Below, in pieces: positions 34,129 through 47,037 of a stretch of DNA of 64,000 bases. Below the pieces are notes generated by a model that saw nothing but the letters and a program-made list of their open reading frames with translations, did no database searches and was not told the DNA's origin. Source of the DNA: Sipunculus nudus (lineage: Eukaryota; Annelida; Sipuncula; Golfingiida; Sipunculidae); contig CM049320.1 of the NCBI GenBank assembly GCA_026874595.1, positions 45,150,714 through 45,214,713 on the forward strand, read 5' to 3'. The translations under genes and the position numbers were made by a program. The stretch's first letter is position 1. Each line of letters opens with the position of its first letter.

Positions 34129-36170
34129 TTTAAATATTAGCAAAAATAAAAAAATTGGTACCTTAAATTTTGCCCAACTTTGACCATGGCAAGTCTTTTT
34201 CCTGTAACTGCTGTGGATATAATTTTCAAAGCATGTTTTTGTTAGCATTTAAACTGTTAACACCAAAAATTTGAAACCGGTTGATCAAAAACTGTAGATT
34301 TTATTCAAGTTTTTAAGCACCATGTAACATATTGTTTACATCAAGCTAGTGTTATGCGGTTTGCTGGAGCTCAGCTCCCGAGCTTCAGCTCTAAGTTCCT
34401 TAAATTTTGCATACAGTTAGATGTCTCCAAAATCCCCTATCATGCCAAGAATTTGGTCACTAGGACTTAATTCCTTCGAGATATTAATGAAAAACTTCAT
34501 TTTTCCATTAAAAACCCATTGTTACACTGTAAGACTGCCTAATATCAAAACCACTGATCTGACTTTGATCATATATAATATACATATTTTTCTATACATT
34601 CGCCATTCACATGCCAGAAATGATGTCAGTATTGCGTATTTTTTTAAAGTTATGGGCCCAAACATGATGCACTTTTTAAAAAATCAAGAAATATATTTAC
34701 TCACCTAAGATGAGAATTGCTGAAGCTTGAGACTTTTTTTCAGGATTATAACTTTATTTAATCAAGATTCAATTGTTTACCCAAAATTAGATCTGAATTT
34801 TGCAAATGTTTCAAGTTATTAGCATAAATAAAAAATCACGACCTTAAATTTTGTCCAACTTTGGCAATGGCTTGTTTTTTCCCTGTAAGCACTGTTGATT
34901 TAATTTTCACAGCATATATACATAAGGATTTAATCTTTTAAAATCTGAAATTTTAAAGGAATTGATTGAAAAGAGTAGCTTTTATTCAAGTTTTCATACA
35001 CCATGTCAAGTGTTGTTTACATCTAGCCCACCTTGTAGTACAGCCTTCACTTTCATTATGTAACCCACCCCAGGCAGCTTGCCTTGGCTCAGCTTGGCCA
35101 CTACTAGCAGGCTTCGCCTCTGCCCTGCACACCCCCCCCCCTAGATGGTGTATTAAATAGATGAAAGTTATAATATTTTGTATTTCATTTTATTCTTGGC
35201 TATGCAATGCTACATTTTAGATTTTGTATTTACCACCAGGGTTACAATGATTAAAAGTGCACATTTAATTGTGTCCACAAACTGGTGTATTGCTATGAAA
35301 GTATGGATGTTCATCAGATAAGAAATTCCTTACTTGAGAAGAGTAAAAACTTCACCAGGTGTGAAATTGACTATTAATTCCAGTAATAAATTATAGCTTA
35401 GAATGTAATTAGCATAATGATATTGTTTGTCCCTCATTAAACCAAAAGTGTGTATACTTTATTTGAAAAGATGTTTTTATTTTACCAAATTTACTGAATC
35501 TTTTATTTTATTTCGGTGAATAAGATTAAGCATGTACTGAAAACTCCAATGTGCAAAACTTTTTAATAGTGATTCAAGGAATAATCTTGTAGATGCCATG
35601 CTGTGGCATTATTTTCTTTTAAATTCAGTTTAAACATTTGTGATTTAAAAACAATAAAAATATATGTGTATGCATAATATGACCCAATATGAGCTACACT
35701 CTGGATATATAATGATTGCAACTTAGAATTCTAATATTTTAACTTATATTTTCTGTGTTTTTAATACAAATTTATAAAACTTGTAAATAAAAAAAACTAA
35801 TCAGATAAAAACTATTTTATTGGAAAAAGTGGATATGCTTAAATAATAGGCTTATATATAAACTTAATTGCATTATTCCCTTGAAAGTGAAATAAAGGTA
35901 TTAGTCCATTCTGTCCACTGGCCTGTCCATCTGTAAATTTTTCATATGCATTACAGTATCTCAAAAATTTTACTGTTTTTCTTCATGACAGTATTGTCAG
36001 AGTATTAGTTTGCAATCATATATATAGAACTTTACTATAACCAAGTAGGAGGGCCTCTTTCCTCTTAGCTTCTCATATGCTTATATAAATAAAAAACATT
36101 AAAATAGAATATTTTGCATTTGCAAAAATTTCAAACTTAAGCTGAGCGCCGTGACCCATGGGTCCCTTGC
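34129..36170 (+). repeat. Outer family D2 element, right part
   Basis: Continuation of 31012-31318 to the D 3' end (TGACCCATGGGTCC at 36152-36165). A second core start (ttagatgtctccaaaatccc, 34419) shows that the D2 core is partly duplicated. A poly(C) run is at 35132-35140. Confidence 0.78.
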
Positions 36171-36780
36171 TTTGTCACCAGGTCATTGGTTAAGGTCACA
36201 GGACTGACATTCTGAAAAATTTCTATAAAAACATCCTTATAGACAAAATCAGCTGAGTGTCGAGACCCAGGGGCCCCTTGTTTCCAATTATTATGCATTT
36301 TTAGCTCAGCTGACTATAAATCATCTGAGCTATAGCCTTGGTCCTTTGTACGTCGGCTGTCCATCCGTCTTTCCGTCTGTCCGTTGGTCTGTTAGACTGA
36401 CATGTTTTGAAACCGTTGGATCTATGATCTGAAATTTGGTATAAAGTTAGATGTCCCCAAAAACTCCTACCATGCTGTACTTTTTTCCTGTACTTAAGCA
36501 CTGTTGATTTAATTTTCATATTTTGCACACTTAAGGATTTCTGAAATTTGAAAGAAATTACCAGAAACTGTAGCTTTTATTTAAGTTTTTATGAGACCAT
36601 GTCACACCTAGGCAATACTGGAGTACCTCTATATGTCCCTTTATTGACCTTTCTGGCCAGTTATGCATGCTTGAAGTGAGGCATACTGTGCAGCCGGCCA
36701 GCTCTTTGATGGCTTCAGCTGGATCTAACTGTCCTTCCCCCTCCTCTTGTTGTTGTATTGGTCAAAAACATAATAATAAA
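36171..36780 (+). repeat. D-type 3' end and deleted D2 copy
   Basis: A divergent D-type end, cagctgagtgtcgagaccca with GGGGCCCC (36250-36282), is followed by a new D 5' hairpin at 36303. Its core jumps at about 36478 from the ttagatgtcccc block to the cctgtacttaagcactgttgattt block, an internal deletion of several hundred bases. The right end is not clear. Confidence 0.65.
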
Positions 36781-37131
36781 CAATAATTTAAAAAAATTAT
36801 TGGGTTATAAAAACAACTTCAATAAAAATTAATGGAAAAGGAATTTTATAGTTAATGAGTAACAGGGAATTATCTTGCAATAACTGATGTTTTATGGATC
36901 TTCAATGGATGGCCAAATGACAACATACAGTCATCTTAAGGTATTTTTCATTTTAGTCATAAAAATGAAAAATAAATAATTAAGTAGAATTGTTGTTGAC
37001 TATTAGGGATTATATGAAGCAAGTTAATGATAGACAAGGATGCAGTTGATTTTATTAAAATAATCTAAATTTCAAGGTCTTTTCGAGGTGTTTAATTTGT
37101 TTGTTTATATTTGTTACAAAATTTTAAAATA
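36781..37131. other. Unassigned intronic sequence
   Basis: AT-rich, with no recognised repeat or exon. It ends at the TA target of the pogo/Tigger-like element. Confidence 0.4.
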
Positions 37132-38358
37132 CAGTAAAACCCCACCTTGCGACCACCCCACAATAGCGACCACCCCACAATAACTACCATTTTGCTTGGT
37201 CCCAAATTTTTTTTTAGTTTATTTATGTTTAAAAATGACTCAAAATTACCACCACCCCTGAATTCAGAATTACGACCAGATTTCATGGCCCCAGCGCTAA
37301 TGCAACCCGGCTAATGCGACCACTGCCGAGAAGTACTGAAAAGACATTTGTCACGAGTCAATGGCTGCGTCTTGTCACAGGCGCCTTAACGAAAGATCAA
37401 AGCGAGTAAAAAAGATTTCTTAACCCAAGTGTTAATCTGGTCCGGCCCGCATATCTTCCCGACTCGGTGTCTTCGCTGAGACTCGTTGAGGTGTAGGTTA
37501 TAGATCAAAGAGGGTAACCATCTGATTACTTAATGAGCCGGTCTGACCTGGGGTCAGATGCTTATTGCCCTTCAGTGATCACCTGTATTACAGCTACCCA
37601 AAGTGTGGGGTTGCCAGCTTAATATTTCAACTCATCACATATTGTTCGATCCTCATTGGTAAAATTAAAGACCTAGTTAATCCTAAATGTGTTCATATCT
37701 TACTGACACTGAGTATTGAGCAGTCAGTAAAATGTATAAATAAAGCTTGCATGGGGGGAAAATTCCTTTACATTAACTTGCCTTTTCTGATAGATCGTTG
37801 TCATTTTATTTCTCTACTGGTTAAGTTTGCATTTAAATTGCTTGCTGTTAGGCAACCATGCCTCTGAAAGAGCTTTCCTTAAAGGATAAAGTGGCGTTAA
37901 TCAAGGCGGCTACACCACGCGCAGTCAGCACCAAATGGCTCAGCAGTTTAGCGTCGGGAAAACTCAAGTGCACGCAATATATACTCAAGCGGAAGGCTAA
38001 ATATATGACAGCCACGTATTATGTTCAATATGCATTCAGTAGGTTGTAATCGTATTGCCTTAGTGTTATTATTTATTAATCATCAGTCACTACGTATATG
38101 TACATGTATATTAATTTTTATCATGAATAAATATGTTCAGCTACACACAAAAAAACCTTTCATAATAAGGGTTCTCCGCTAAGTAAAATATTTTGGTATA
38201 ATTCACATTAAAGATATGTAATAGATAAACTCTGATACACATTAAATATCAGCCTTTTATATGCGACCATGATAAGAGTTTTACAGAAATACGACCACCC
38301 CAAAATTACGACCACTTCACTCAGTCCCCAGGGTGGTCGTAATTGTGGGGTTCCACTG
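37132..38358 (+). mobile_element. pogo/Tigger-like DNA transposon, internally deleted
   Basis: The terminal inverted repeats CAGTAAAACCCCAC (37132) and, reverse complemented, CAGTGGAACCCCAC (38358) are flanked by TA on both sides (37130-37131 and 38359-38360). Repeated gcgaccaccccacaata-like phrases lie inside both ends. The only coding trace is an N-terminal helix-turn-helix frame at 37858-38049. The DDE domain is missing. The TIR type and TA duplication fit Tc1/mariner-pogo elements. Confidence 0.85.
37858..38049 (+). pseudogene. CENP-B/pogo-type HTH, N-terminal transposase fragment
   Basis: An ATG in good context (aaccATGC) opens MPLKELSLKDKVALIKAA, the start pattern of CENP-B/Tigger DNA-binding domains. 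Further on, another frame at about 37938-37985 reads QQFSVGKTQVHA, the expected second-helix pattern, before the first frame resumes with KRKAKYM. Two compensating frameshifts therefore disrupt the HTH. No DDE catalytic domain follows before the right TIR. Confidence 0.7.
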
Positions 38359-38360
38359 TA

Positions 38361-38941
38361 TGTCAAAAATTTAAAATATTCCTCAGACAAGTACTCTTTA
38401 AAGATTCCTCAATGTGTTTGACTAATGACTTTAAGACTCATGGCTGTATCAGCTGTGACATGATCATGGATAAATAATCAAAATTTATATTTCTGACTCC
38501 TTTATTTCAGTTAATAAACTTAAACATTCCCAACTTCATTTTGCTCCTTTTATAATATATTGGGTGTTTTGATCCTTGGGTTATTTTTAACACGTGTTAG
38601 TTTCAAAGCTGAGATAACTTTTCGTTTTTTTCTGATACCTGTTCAAAAAAAATAAAAATATTCAATTGTGATAATAAAAGTAAGATCTTAAAGACAAGTT
38701 CTGAATATGATGTCTATCATGTAAATAATTGTTTTTTAGTTTCTTGCTATGTTTAGTGTGTAGACAGTGATGTGACAGTATTCTTAAGTCACTATAATAG
38801 TTTTTTTTATGAATTAAAGCCATAAATCCAGGTACTTATGATCGTTATTTAAATTTGTGAAAATTGTATATCCTGGATTCCCAACAGTTTTGTTTGACTG
38901 AAACTGAATGAATTCATATGAGACATTGAGTGAATACTTTA
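38361..38941. other. Intronic sequence, end related to 62631-62880
   Basis: AT-rich and non-coding. The last 70 bases (tcctggattcccaacagttttg...) resemble 62636-62700, which suggests that this is an interspersed sequence into which element G inserted. Confidence 0.45.
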
Positions 38942-38943
38942 TA

Positions 38944-39375
38944 CAGTAGAGGGCCATTTTTCTGATAGCGTTGGGGGACAAGCTTTTTGTTCGTAAATAC
39001 GAACATTCGGAAATGTGGACAAGGGTTTAGCGGCAAATTTTCACTACAGTCATTAACTTAATGCCATTTTAGCCGAGGAACACAGCCTTTCTTTTCAATC
39101 TTCGTAAATGATGACCAGGACATATAAAAGATATTTGATTATTGCTGAGCATAATTGGCAAAGATCAGTCTAACCTGCTTTAAGGATACGTGCATGCTCT
39201 TTTTTCATCAAATTCACTGGATGGAAAGGTCAAATGACATTGCCAAGGAACACAGTGTTTCTTATCGATCTACGTAATTGAAGACCGGGACATATAAAAG
39301 ATATTGGATTGATTGCTGAGCATAATTGGCAAAGATCTGTCTGACCCTCTTTTATGATATGTTCGTGCCCTTTTT
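38944..39375. mobile_element. TA-flanked DNA element G, left part
   Basis: The TIR CAGTAGAGGGCCATTTTTCTG at the left matches the reverse complement of the right end at 47960 (CAGCAGAGCGCGGTATTTCTG). TA lies outside both ends (38942-38943 and 47961-47962). The inside has two tandem copies of a roughly 172-bp unit (gaggaacacagcctttctt at 39074 and 39245). It is interrupted at 39376 by a C element. No transposase was recognised. Confidence 0.7.
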
Positions 39376-40300
39376 AGCAAACCTGTGAGCTTATGCGATG
39401 GTGCAGCGTCGTCCGTCAGCCGTCCGCTGTCCGCCATCCAGGGCTGGCTTTCCGCCGTCCATGGCTGTAAGCGGAAACCCTCGGAGCTAGCAGCTCCGAA
39501 TTACATGTAAGAATTAGTCACATGTGAAACTTGGTGCCCTGGAGCTTATTATTGGGTATCTGCATTAATTTAGATTTTATAGAGAAAAAGCTTAAAAACC
39601 TTTAAAAATCTTCTTCTCTGAAACTGTCCAGCCAAATTGTCCAATATTTCACAGAAATGATCCCTGGAACAATCTCTCTCAAGTTTGTTCGAATGGTTCC
39701 AGTTCTGAGATTTTTGGCCGAGTTACAGGAGGTTGAACTTAGTCATCTGTCCAAAAAAGCACACTAAAATTAAAATCTCAGAAATGGCAAGAGCTATAAT
39801 CACCAAATTTTATACCAATGTTTGTCACATGTCATATCTGATTTTGAGATATTCGTGGCGCAACCTACATTGATGTGTTTTTTACAAGTGAAAATGTAAT
39901 TTTAAACTCTTCTAGCTTATACACTGATTTATGATGAAACTGTTAAGCTTATTGGTTTAAACTTTACAAGAATTATTCTATGATAGGGTTCTGCCAGTTT
40001 TATAAGAATAGATTGGGTAAATACATTTTTAAAAAAGCATTGTAGCAAATTGAAAAAGGCTTTCTGTATTTGAAAACAGATTTGACAATATGCTGAGTTT
40101 CAGCAGCCAAGTCAAGAGGTCACTCAGTACAAACAGATGGGGTCCAGACATCACCATCGCAACTGACCTGGCTCCGGGGGGGGGGAGTGTCTAGATGTCT
40201 AGACACAGCATCTAGATGTCTGGACACAATGTTTAGATGCAGAATTCCCAGATTATTGGAAATATATCTTACAAATGTTTGAAAAAACTTGGTTTGCATT

Positions 40301-42205
40301 TAAAGCGAATCGGGTTTATCATCAGGTCACATGTAAACTGCTGCACCCTCATTTTTTGTTGACCTCTGACCTTTCCTTGCTGCCCAGCATCCATTTGTGT
40401 GTCTGTTTCCACACATAAACCCGCATATCTCGGGAACCGTTTGACCGATCAGGCTAAAAATTTTGCAAAAATGTAGCCCTTTGATAGCTTTATAACATAC
40501 ACTAAAAATGGTGGCGCCACCTGCAACCATTTTTGCACAGCGTCCATCTGTTCATCTGCCTTGGGATAATATTACTCATATCTCAGCAGTGGTTTGACTT
40601 ATCCACCTGAAATTTTGCAGGTTTATCCTGGACAGGTTTCTCGATTTTATGACAGGTGGTGCCACCTACATTCATGTTTACTCTGCAGACATCCAAGCTC
40701 ATATCTCAGGAACCGTTTGACCAATTTGGCCAAAATTTTGCAGGTGTATAGATCTAACATAGCTCTTCATCATATGCAAAACTGGTGGCGCCACCTGCAA
40801 CCACTTATGCACAGCGTCCATCTGTTCAACTGCCTTGGGATAAAATCACTCATATCTCAGCAGTGGTTTGACTTATCAACCTAAAATTTTGCAGGTTTAT
40901 ATATCCTGGACAGCTTTCTCGATTTATGACAGGTGGCGCCACCTACATTCACGTTTACTCTGCAGACATCCAAGCTCATATCTCAGGAACCGTTTGACAG
41001 ATTGGGCCAAAATTTTGCATGTGTATAGATCTCACATAGCTCTTCATCATAGGCAAAATTGGTGGCGCCACCTGCAACCATTAATGCACAGCACGCATCT
41101 GGTTATCTGCCTTTGGATAAAATCACTCATATCGCAACAGTGGTTTGACTTATCCACCTGAAATTTTGCAGGTTTATAAATCCTGGAAAGGTTATTCGAT
41201 TTTATGACAGGTGGGGCCACCTACATTCATGTTTACTCTGCAGACATCCAAGATCATATCTCGGGAGCCGTTTGACCGATTGGGCCAAAATTTTGCATGA
41301 ATATAGATCTCACATAGCTCTTCATCATAGGAAAAACCAGTGGCGCCATCTGCAACCATTTTTGTACAGGGTCCATCTTTTTATCTGCCTTGGGATAATA
41401 TCAATCATATCTCAGCAGTGGTTTGACTCTTCCACCTGAAATTTTGCAGGTTTATACATCCTGGAAAGCTTTCTCGATTTTATATCAGGTGGCGCCACCT
41501 ACATTCATGTTTACTCTGAAGACATCCAAGCTCATATCTCGGGAACTGTTTGACCAATTGGGCCAAAATTTTGCTTGTGTATATATCTCACATAGCTCTT
41601 CATCATAGGCAACACTGGTGATGCCACCTGCAACCATTTATGCACAGCTTCCATCTGTTCATCTTCCTTGGGGTAAAATCACTCACATCTCTGTAGTGGT
41701 TTGACTTATCCACCTGAAATTTTGCAGGTTTATACATCCTGGACAGCTTTCTTGATTTTATGACAGGTGGCGTCACCTACATTCAGGTTTACTCTGCAGA
41801 CATCCACGCTCATATCTCAGAAACCGTTGGACCAATTGGGCCAAAATTTTGCATGTGTATAGATCTCACATAGCACTTCATCATAGGCAAAACTGGTTGC
41901 GCAACCTGCCACCACTTATGCACAGCGTCCATCTGCTAATCTGCCTTGGGATAAAATCACTCATATCTCAGCAGTGGTTTGACTTATCCACCTAAAATTT
42001 TGCAGGTTTATACATCCTGGACAGCCTTCTCTATTTTATGACAGGTGGCACCACCTACATTCACGTTTAAACAACAGACATGCATGCTAATATACAATAC
42101 ACCTTACTCTATTCCCCTGCCACTTAATTCATGCCTTACTTCACCCGTCCCACTCTGATTTCTGCTGATACACATAGTCGCTTGTCGACTACCCATATTT
42201 AGTTT
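40301..42205 (+). repeat. Family B element, five ~280-bp units
   Basis: The anchor ctgcagacatccaagctcat is near 40.68, 40.96, 41.24, 41.51 and 41.80 kb. Exact GGTGGCGCCACC occurs at 40510, 40784, 40932, 41061 and 41488. The 5' hairpin is missing and the junction with C is near 40301. A perfect DR1 (reverse AGGTCA pair) lies at 40360-40372. The 3' hairpin TAGTCG-cttgt-CGACTA is at 42175-42191, with end atttagtt at 42205. Confidence 0.85.
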
Positions 42206-43322
42206 TAAAATGTCCTAGTCTGAAACTTGCAGGTCCGAAATGTCCATTTTGCTGAAATCATAATGACTAAGGTAGATATGCAGGACTTTAAAGGATCAAT
42301 ATTAAATTTAAAAAACTAGACGACCATAGGTCGAACGCTTGCCGGAAATCGGAAGTGAAACACAGATGGACAGACAGAACATATTGTCGGTTTTCTATTA
42401 ATGGAATGACTCTCAGGGACATTGCTGAGAATATGTGGCCCGTAGAATGGCATATGAGACAAAAGAACAGGCAAGCAGACAAAGCTGACAACAAAAGACG
42501 AACAGACAGACATACTGACTTTGTGAGACAAGATTGACACCAGATGACATAACCTGGTGATTGAGAAGATTGAAAGGAAGAAAATGAGTTATAATTTATG
42601 TAATTTAGATTTATAATTTTGGAGGTATAGCGAATTAATGATATACTAGGGAGGCTCGACTGTAGCGCCCTCTAGCAGACATATTCCGAAGACGACAAAT
42701 GCGTTTCGTATTATTAGTGTATACCATGAGATGTCCCAGTTTCAAAAGGATTCCGTCAAAGCTGTGGCCTGTAGAATGCTATATGTAAGGCGTGAGAACC
42801 AGCAGGCGACTTTGAGGATAACGGACAAACAGATGGACACACTGACAAAGTGACAGAAGATTGAAACCAGATGCCTTAATCAGGTTATGGAGAAGACTCA
42901 AAGGAAGAAAATAAGCTATAGTTTATGTAACTGAGGCTTTGGGTGTAGAGATATGGCCAATACAATGGTATGTGTGTGAAGGTCGTGTGCAGATCCCACA
43001 AGTGGCCATATCCGGAAAATGAAAAATTTATTTCTAGATATTAGTGTAAGACATAAGATGTAATAGTTTCAAAAGGATTCCGTCAAAACTGTGGCCTACA
43101 GAACGCTATATGTGAGACGCAAGAGCCAACAAGCAGGCGAATTTGAGGACAACTGACAAACAGACGAAAACACTGACAAAGTGACTCAAAATTGAGTCCA
43201 GATGACTACTCCTGGTTATGGAGAAGACTCAAAGGAAGAAAAAAGCTACAGTTTATGTAACTGAGGATTATAGTTTTGGAGATATTGCCAAAGCATGATA
43301 TGTTGGGAGAGGTCCGAGTTCA

Positions 43323-43338
43323 GCGCCCCCTAGCGGCC
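43323..43338 (-). promoter_or_regulatory. CTCF-like motif in family F
   Basis: On the minus strand this reads GGCCGCTAGGGGGCGC, close to the CTCF core. Related sites in the same element are at 42665-42678, 43654-43668, 46156-46172 (AGCCACCAGGGGGCGTG) and 46614-46628. Binding is not shown by sequence alone. Confidence 0.4.
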
Positions 43339-45073
43339 ATATCCGGAAAATGAAAAATTGGTTTCGAGATATTAGTGTAAGACTTAAGATGTAATAGTTT
43401 CAAAAGGATTCTTTCAAAACTGTGCCCTTTAGAATGCTATATGCGAGACGCAAGAATCAGCAAGCAGCCAAATTTGAGGACAACTGACAAACAGACGGAC
43501 ACACTGACAAAGTGACACAAGATTGAGACCAGATGACATTATCAGTTTATGGAGAAGACTCAGAGGGAAAAAATAAGCTATAGTTTATGTAATTGAGCTT
43601 TGGGTTTTAGAGATATGGCCAATGTAATGATATGTGTGTGAGGGTCGTATGCAGCGCCCCCTAGCAGCAATATTCAAAAAATGAAAAAACCATTTTGAGA
43701 TACTAGTGTAGGACTTATGATATGTCAGTTTCAAAATGATTCCTGCAATAATGTGGCCTTTGGCGCAAGATGAATGAAATCTCGAAATATCTCTATTCAC
43801 GAGATATTTTACAAGATACTGCAAGACTTGTAATAAAATCTTGTAGTACTAGTTGAATGCTACCTGATGCAAAAAACTAGGTCTCTCTAGCTTTAACACT
43901 GACAAAGTTAGAAAAATAAGACCCCTTAATTTCGAATATCATGACTTTTCCCCCAAAATTTATAACCATGGTTACGGCAAATTTGAGTCAGCTACACACC
44001 AGATGACAGGCCTTGGAATGACAATTAAAATGAGCTATTGTTGAAGTAGATACAACTAATAGTCACAAAGATATGAAGAAAAAACCGTTTTGAGAAGTTT
44101 TGATGACCTTGACCTTGACCTTTAACTTATTTTGACCAAAAACAATAAGGCACCTAGAATTTTGGTTATCATCCCTGAAAGTTTCAAGGTGATTGTGGCA
44201 AAATTGTGGCCAGGAGAGTGATGACAAACAAACAAAATAGGTTGATACGACCATATTTGACCAAGTGATGAAGAAAAGAAAATTTCGAGGTTTTTCGATG
44301 ACCTTGTCCTTGACCTATATTGACGAAAAACGATAGAGCATCTTGCATTATATTTTTTCGTCATCTCTGTAAGTTTCAAGGTGATTGCGGCAAAACTGTG
44401 GCTTGTAGTGTCGTAAATGTGAGACAGAACAACAAGGCCGTTGACAAAATTGACAACAACAGAGGAACAGACAGACATACTGACAAGGTGACACATGGCC
44501 AGCAAAGGTTGAGCACCCTTTGATATGGGGAATGGAAAGACGAACAAAATGAGGTAAGAATGAGGTTGATACGACAATTTGTGACAAAGTTTTGAGGAAA
44601 ATACGGTTTCGAGGTTTTTTGAGGGTCTTGACCTTGACCTTTGACCTATTTTAATAAAAAACAAAAGACTGCCTAGAATTTTGCTTGTCCATCATCTCTA
44701 AAAGTTTCAAGGTTATTGCTGCAAAACTATGGCCTGTAGTGTCGTAAATGTCCGAAAGAACAACAAGGCCGTTGACAAAATTGACAACAACCCTGAAACA
44801 GACAGACATACTGATAAGGTGACACAAGGCCAACAAAGGATCATCATACCAGGATATGGGCAATGGAAAGACGAACAAAATGAGGTAAGAATGAGGTTGA
44901 TACGACAATTTTTAACCAAGTTTTGAGGAAAATAAAATTTTGAGGTTTTTTGATGACCTTGACCTTAACCGTTTACCTTCATTAACCAAAAACAATTGGG
45001 CACCTAGAAATTTAATTCTCCATCATCTCTGAAAGTTTCAAGGTGATTGTGGCAAAATTGTGGCCAGGAGAGT

Positions 45074-45081
45074 GCAGACAG

Positions 45082-45116
<35 letters not shown>

Positions 45117-45143
45117 GACAGACAGACAGACAGACAAACAGAC
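45074..45143. repeat. (GACA)n microsatellite
   Basis: About 70 bp of GACA/GACG repeats just inside a 5' end of the minus-oriented F element. It corresponds to the (GTCC/GTCT)n tract of the other families. Long frames through it encode only VCLSVCLS-type repeats. Confidence 0.9.
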
Positions 45144-46894
45144 ATACGCAACTGAGCAATATGCTTGCCGAAATCTTTGATTCCGGCAAGCAACTAGCTG
45201 CAAAAGTCGCGGTGTTATCAGCAGTTACGTGAAATCATGTTTTTTTCTCGCTTGACGAGATATAGTACGAGATTTGGCAAGACGAGCAGTTTTATTATGT
45301 CAAGACGGCCAAACGTTACGAAATGGCGAAAACTACATCTGTCTAGCTGTAAAAGTTGCCGAGTTATAAGCATTTCTGTGAAATCTCCTTTTTTATCGTT
45401 TGACGAGATATGGTGCGAGATTTGGCCAGTCTTGCAGGTTTGTCATGTCAAGCCGTCCAAATGTTAATGAATGCCAAAAACTAGACCTGTCTAGCCGTGA
45501 AAGTCGCCGACTTATATGCATTTCTGTGAAATCTCGTTTTTCCAAATTTGACCAGATGTAGTGCGAGATTTCGCCAAGTATCGCAGTTTTACTATGTCAA
45601 GTTGGCCAAATGTTACCAAATGCCAAAAACTAGACCTGAGTAGCTGTAAAAGTCGCCTAGTTATAAGCATTTCCATGATATCTCGTTTTTTTCTCGCTTG
45701 ACGAGATATGGTGCGAGATTTGGCCTGATTTCTTTTCTGGCGTGTCAAGCTGGTCATATGTTATGAAATGCCGAAAACTAGACCTGTGTAGCTGTAAAAG
45801 TCGCCGAGTTATAAGCATTTCCGTGAAATCTCGGTATTCTCGTTTGACGATAAACCGAGCGAAATTTGACGAGACTTGCAATTGAATGACTTATAACCAA
45901 GGGGAAGCAGCCTTATGCAAAAAGCTAGACCCTTGAAACATAAATATTAACCGAGATAGAAGCCAAAAACTGCATATTTTCAGATCGTCAAGTTTAACCC
46001 ACAAATTTGGTAACCATGGTAACGGCAGCACAAAGCTACATGTGCGGAGGAATAAGCCAATGTTCCTAGTTTAAGATACAACGATAAAAATTGTGCCATG
46101 TTTAAAATTATTGTAGATATTGCAGAAAAATGATATGTGTTAGTGTTTCAGGTACCACGCCCCCTGGTGGCTATTTCCAAAAAATGAAAAACTGATTTCG
46201 AGATATTTATAAATAACACAAAATATATCAATTTCAAAGCCATTGTTAAAAAAATGCAACCTGTAGGTCATATTTAATGAAATCTCGAAGACTCTCGTTT
46301 GACGAGAAACGGTGCGAGATTTTGCAAGATTTTTGATTGGATCACCGAGAGCTCACCAAGGGCTACAAGATGCAAAAAAAATGACCTCTCCAGCATAAAA
46401 ACTGACAGAGTTAGAAGCTGAAAACTGCATATTTTCAAAATTCAAAAGTTTTACCCCAAAAATAGAGAAATCTGGCAATAGCGCACTTTGGCACCTATGC
46501 GCAAAAATAAGCCCATGGTACCCAGTTGAAGGTGCTGTGATGGAAATGGCCCAATGTTTAATAGTTCTGGAGGTATAGCACCAAAACAAATTTTCATGTT
46601 TTTTCATCTGCAACGCCCCCTGGCTGCCATTTCCAAAATCTGAAAAAACAATTTCGAGATATTCTTGTGTTACATAAAATATCTCAGAATCAGTACGATT
46701 GCTGCAAATTTGAAAAATATCAGGAAATTCCATGATTTCTCCCCGAAATTGCGTAACCATGGTAACAGCAAATTTAAGTAAGCTACATGTCAAAAGAAAG
46801 GCCAGGTGATGACGAAATAAATGAGCTATTGCAGAAGTGGATAAGCCTATTTATGGCGGAGTTATAGTGCAAAAACCGTTAACCATACCTGTCG

Positions 46895-46920
46895 TGACCT
46901 TGACCTTGACCTTTGACCTA
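46895..46920 (-). promoter_or_regulatory. Cluster of nuclear-receptor half-sites in family F
   Basis: The minus strand reads AGGTCAAAGGTCAAGGTCA followed by a further AGGTCA. The DR1 pair overlaps TCAAGGTCA half-sites. Similar clusters occur at 44104-44122 and 44627-44648. This is motif recognition only. Confidence 0.35.
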
Positions 46921-47037
46921 TTTTAACCAAAAACAATAGGGCTCCTAGAAATTATGTTTTTCATCATCCCTGTAAGTTTCAAGGTGATTGTGGCAAAATT
47001 GTGGCCAGGAGAGTGCAGACAAACAAACAAACAGACA

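Noticed and set aside
45047-45232. Plus-strand ORF with TDRQTDRQTD repeats
   Set aside because: Translation of the GACA microsatellite.
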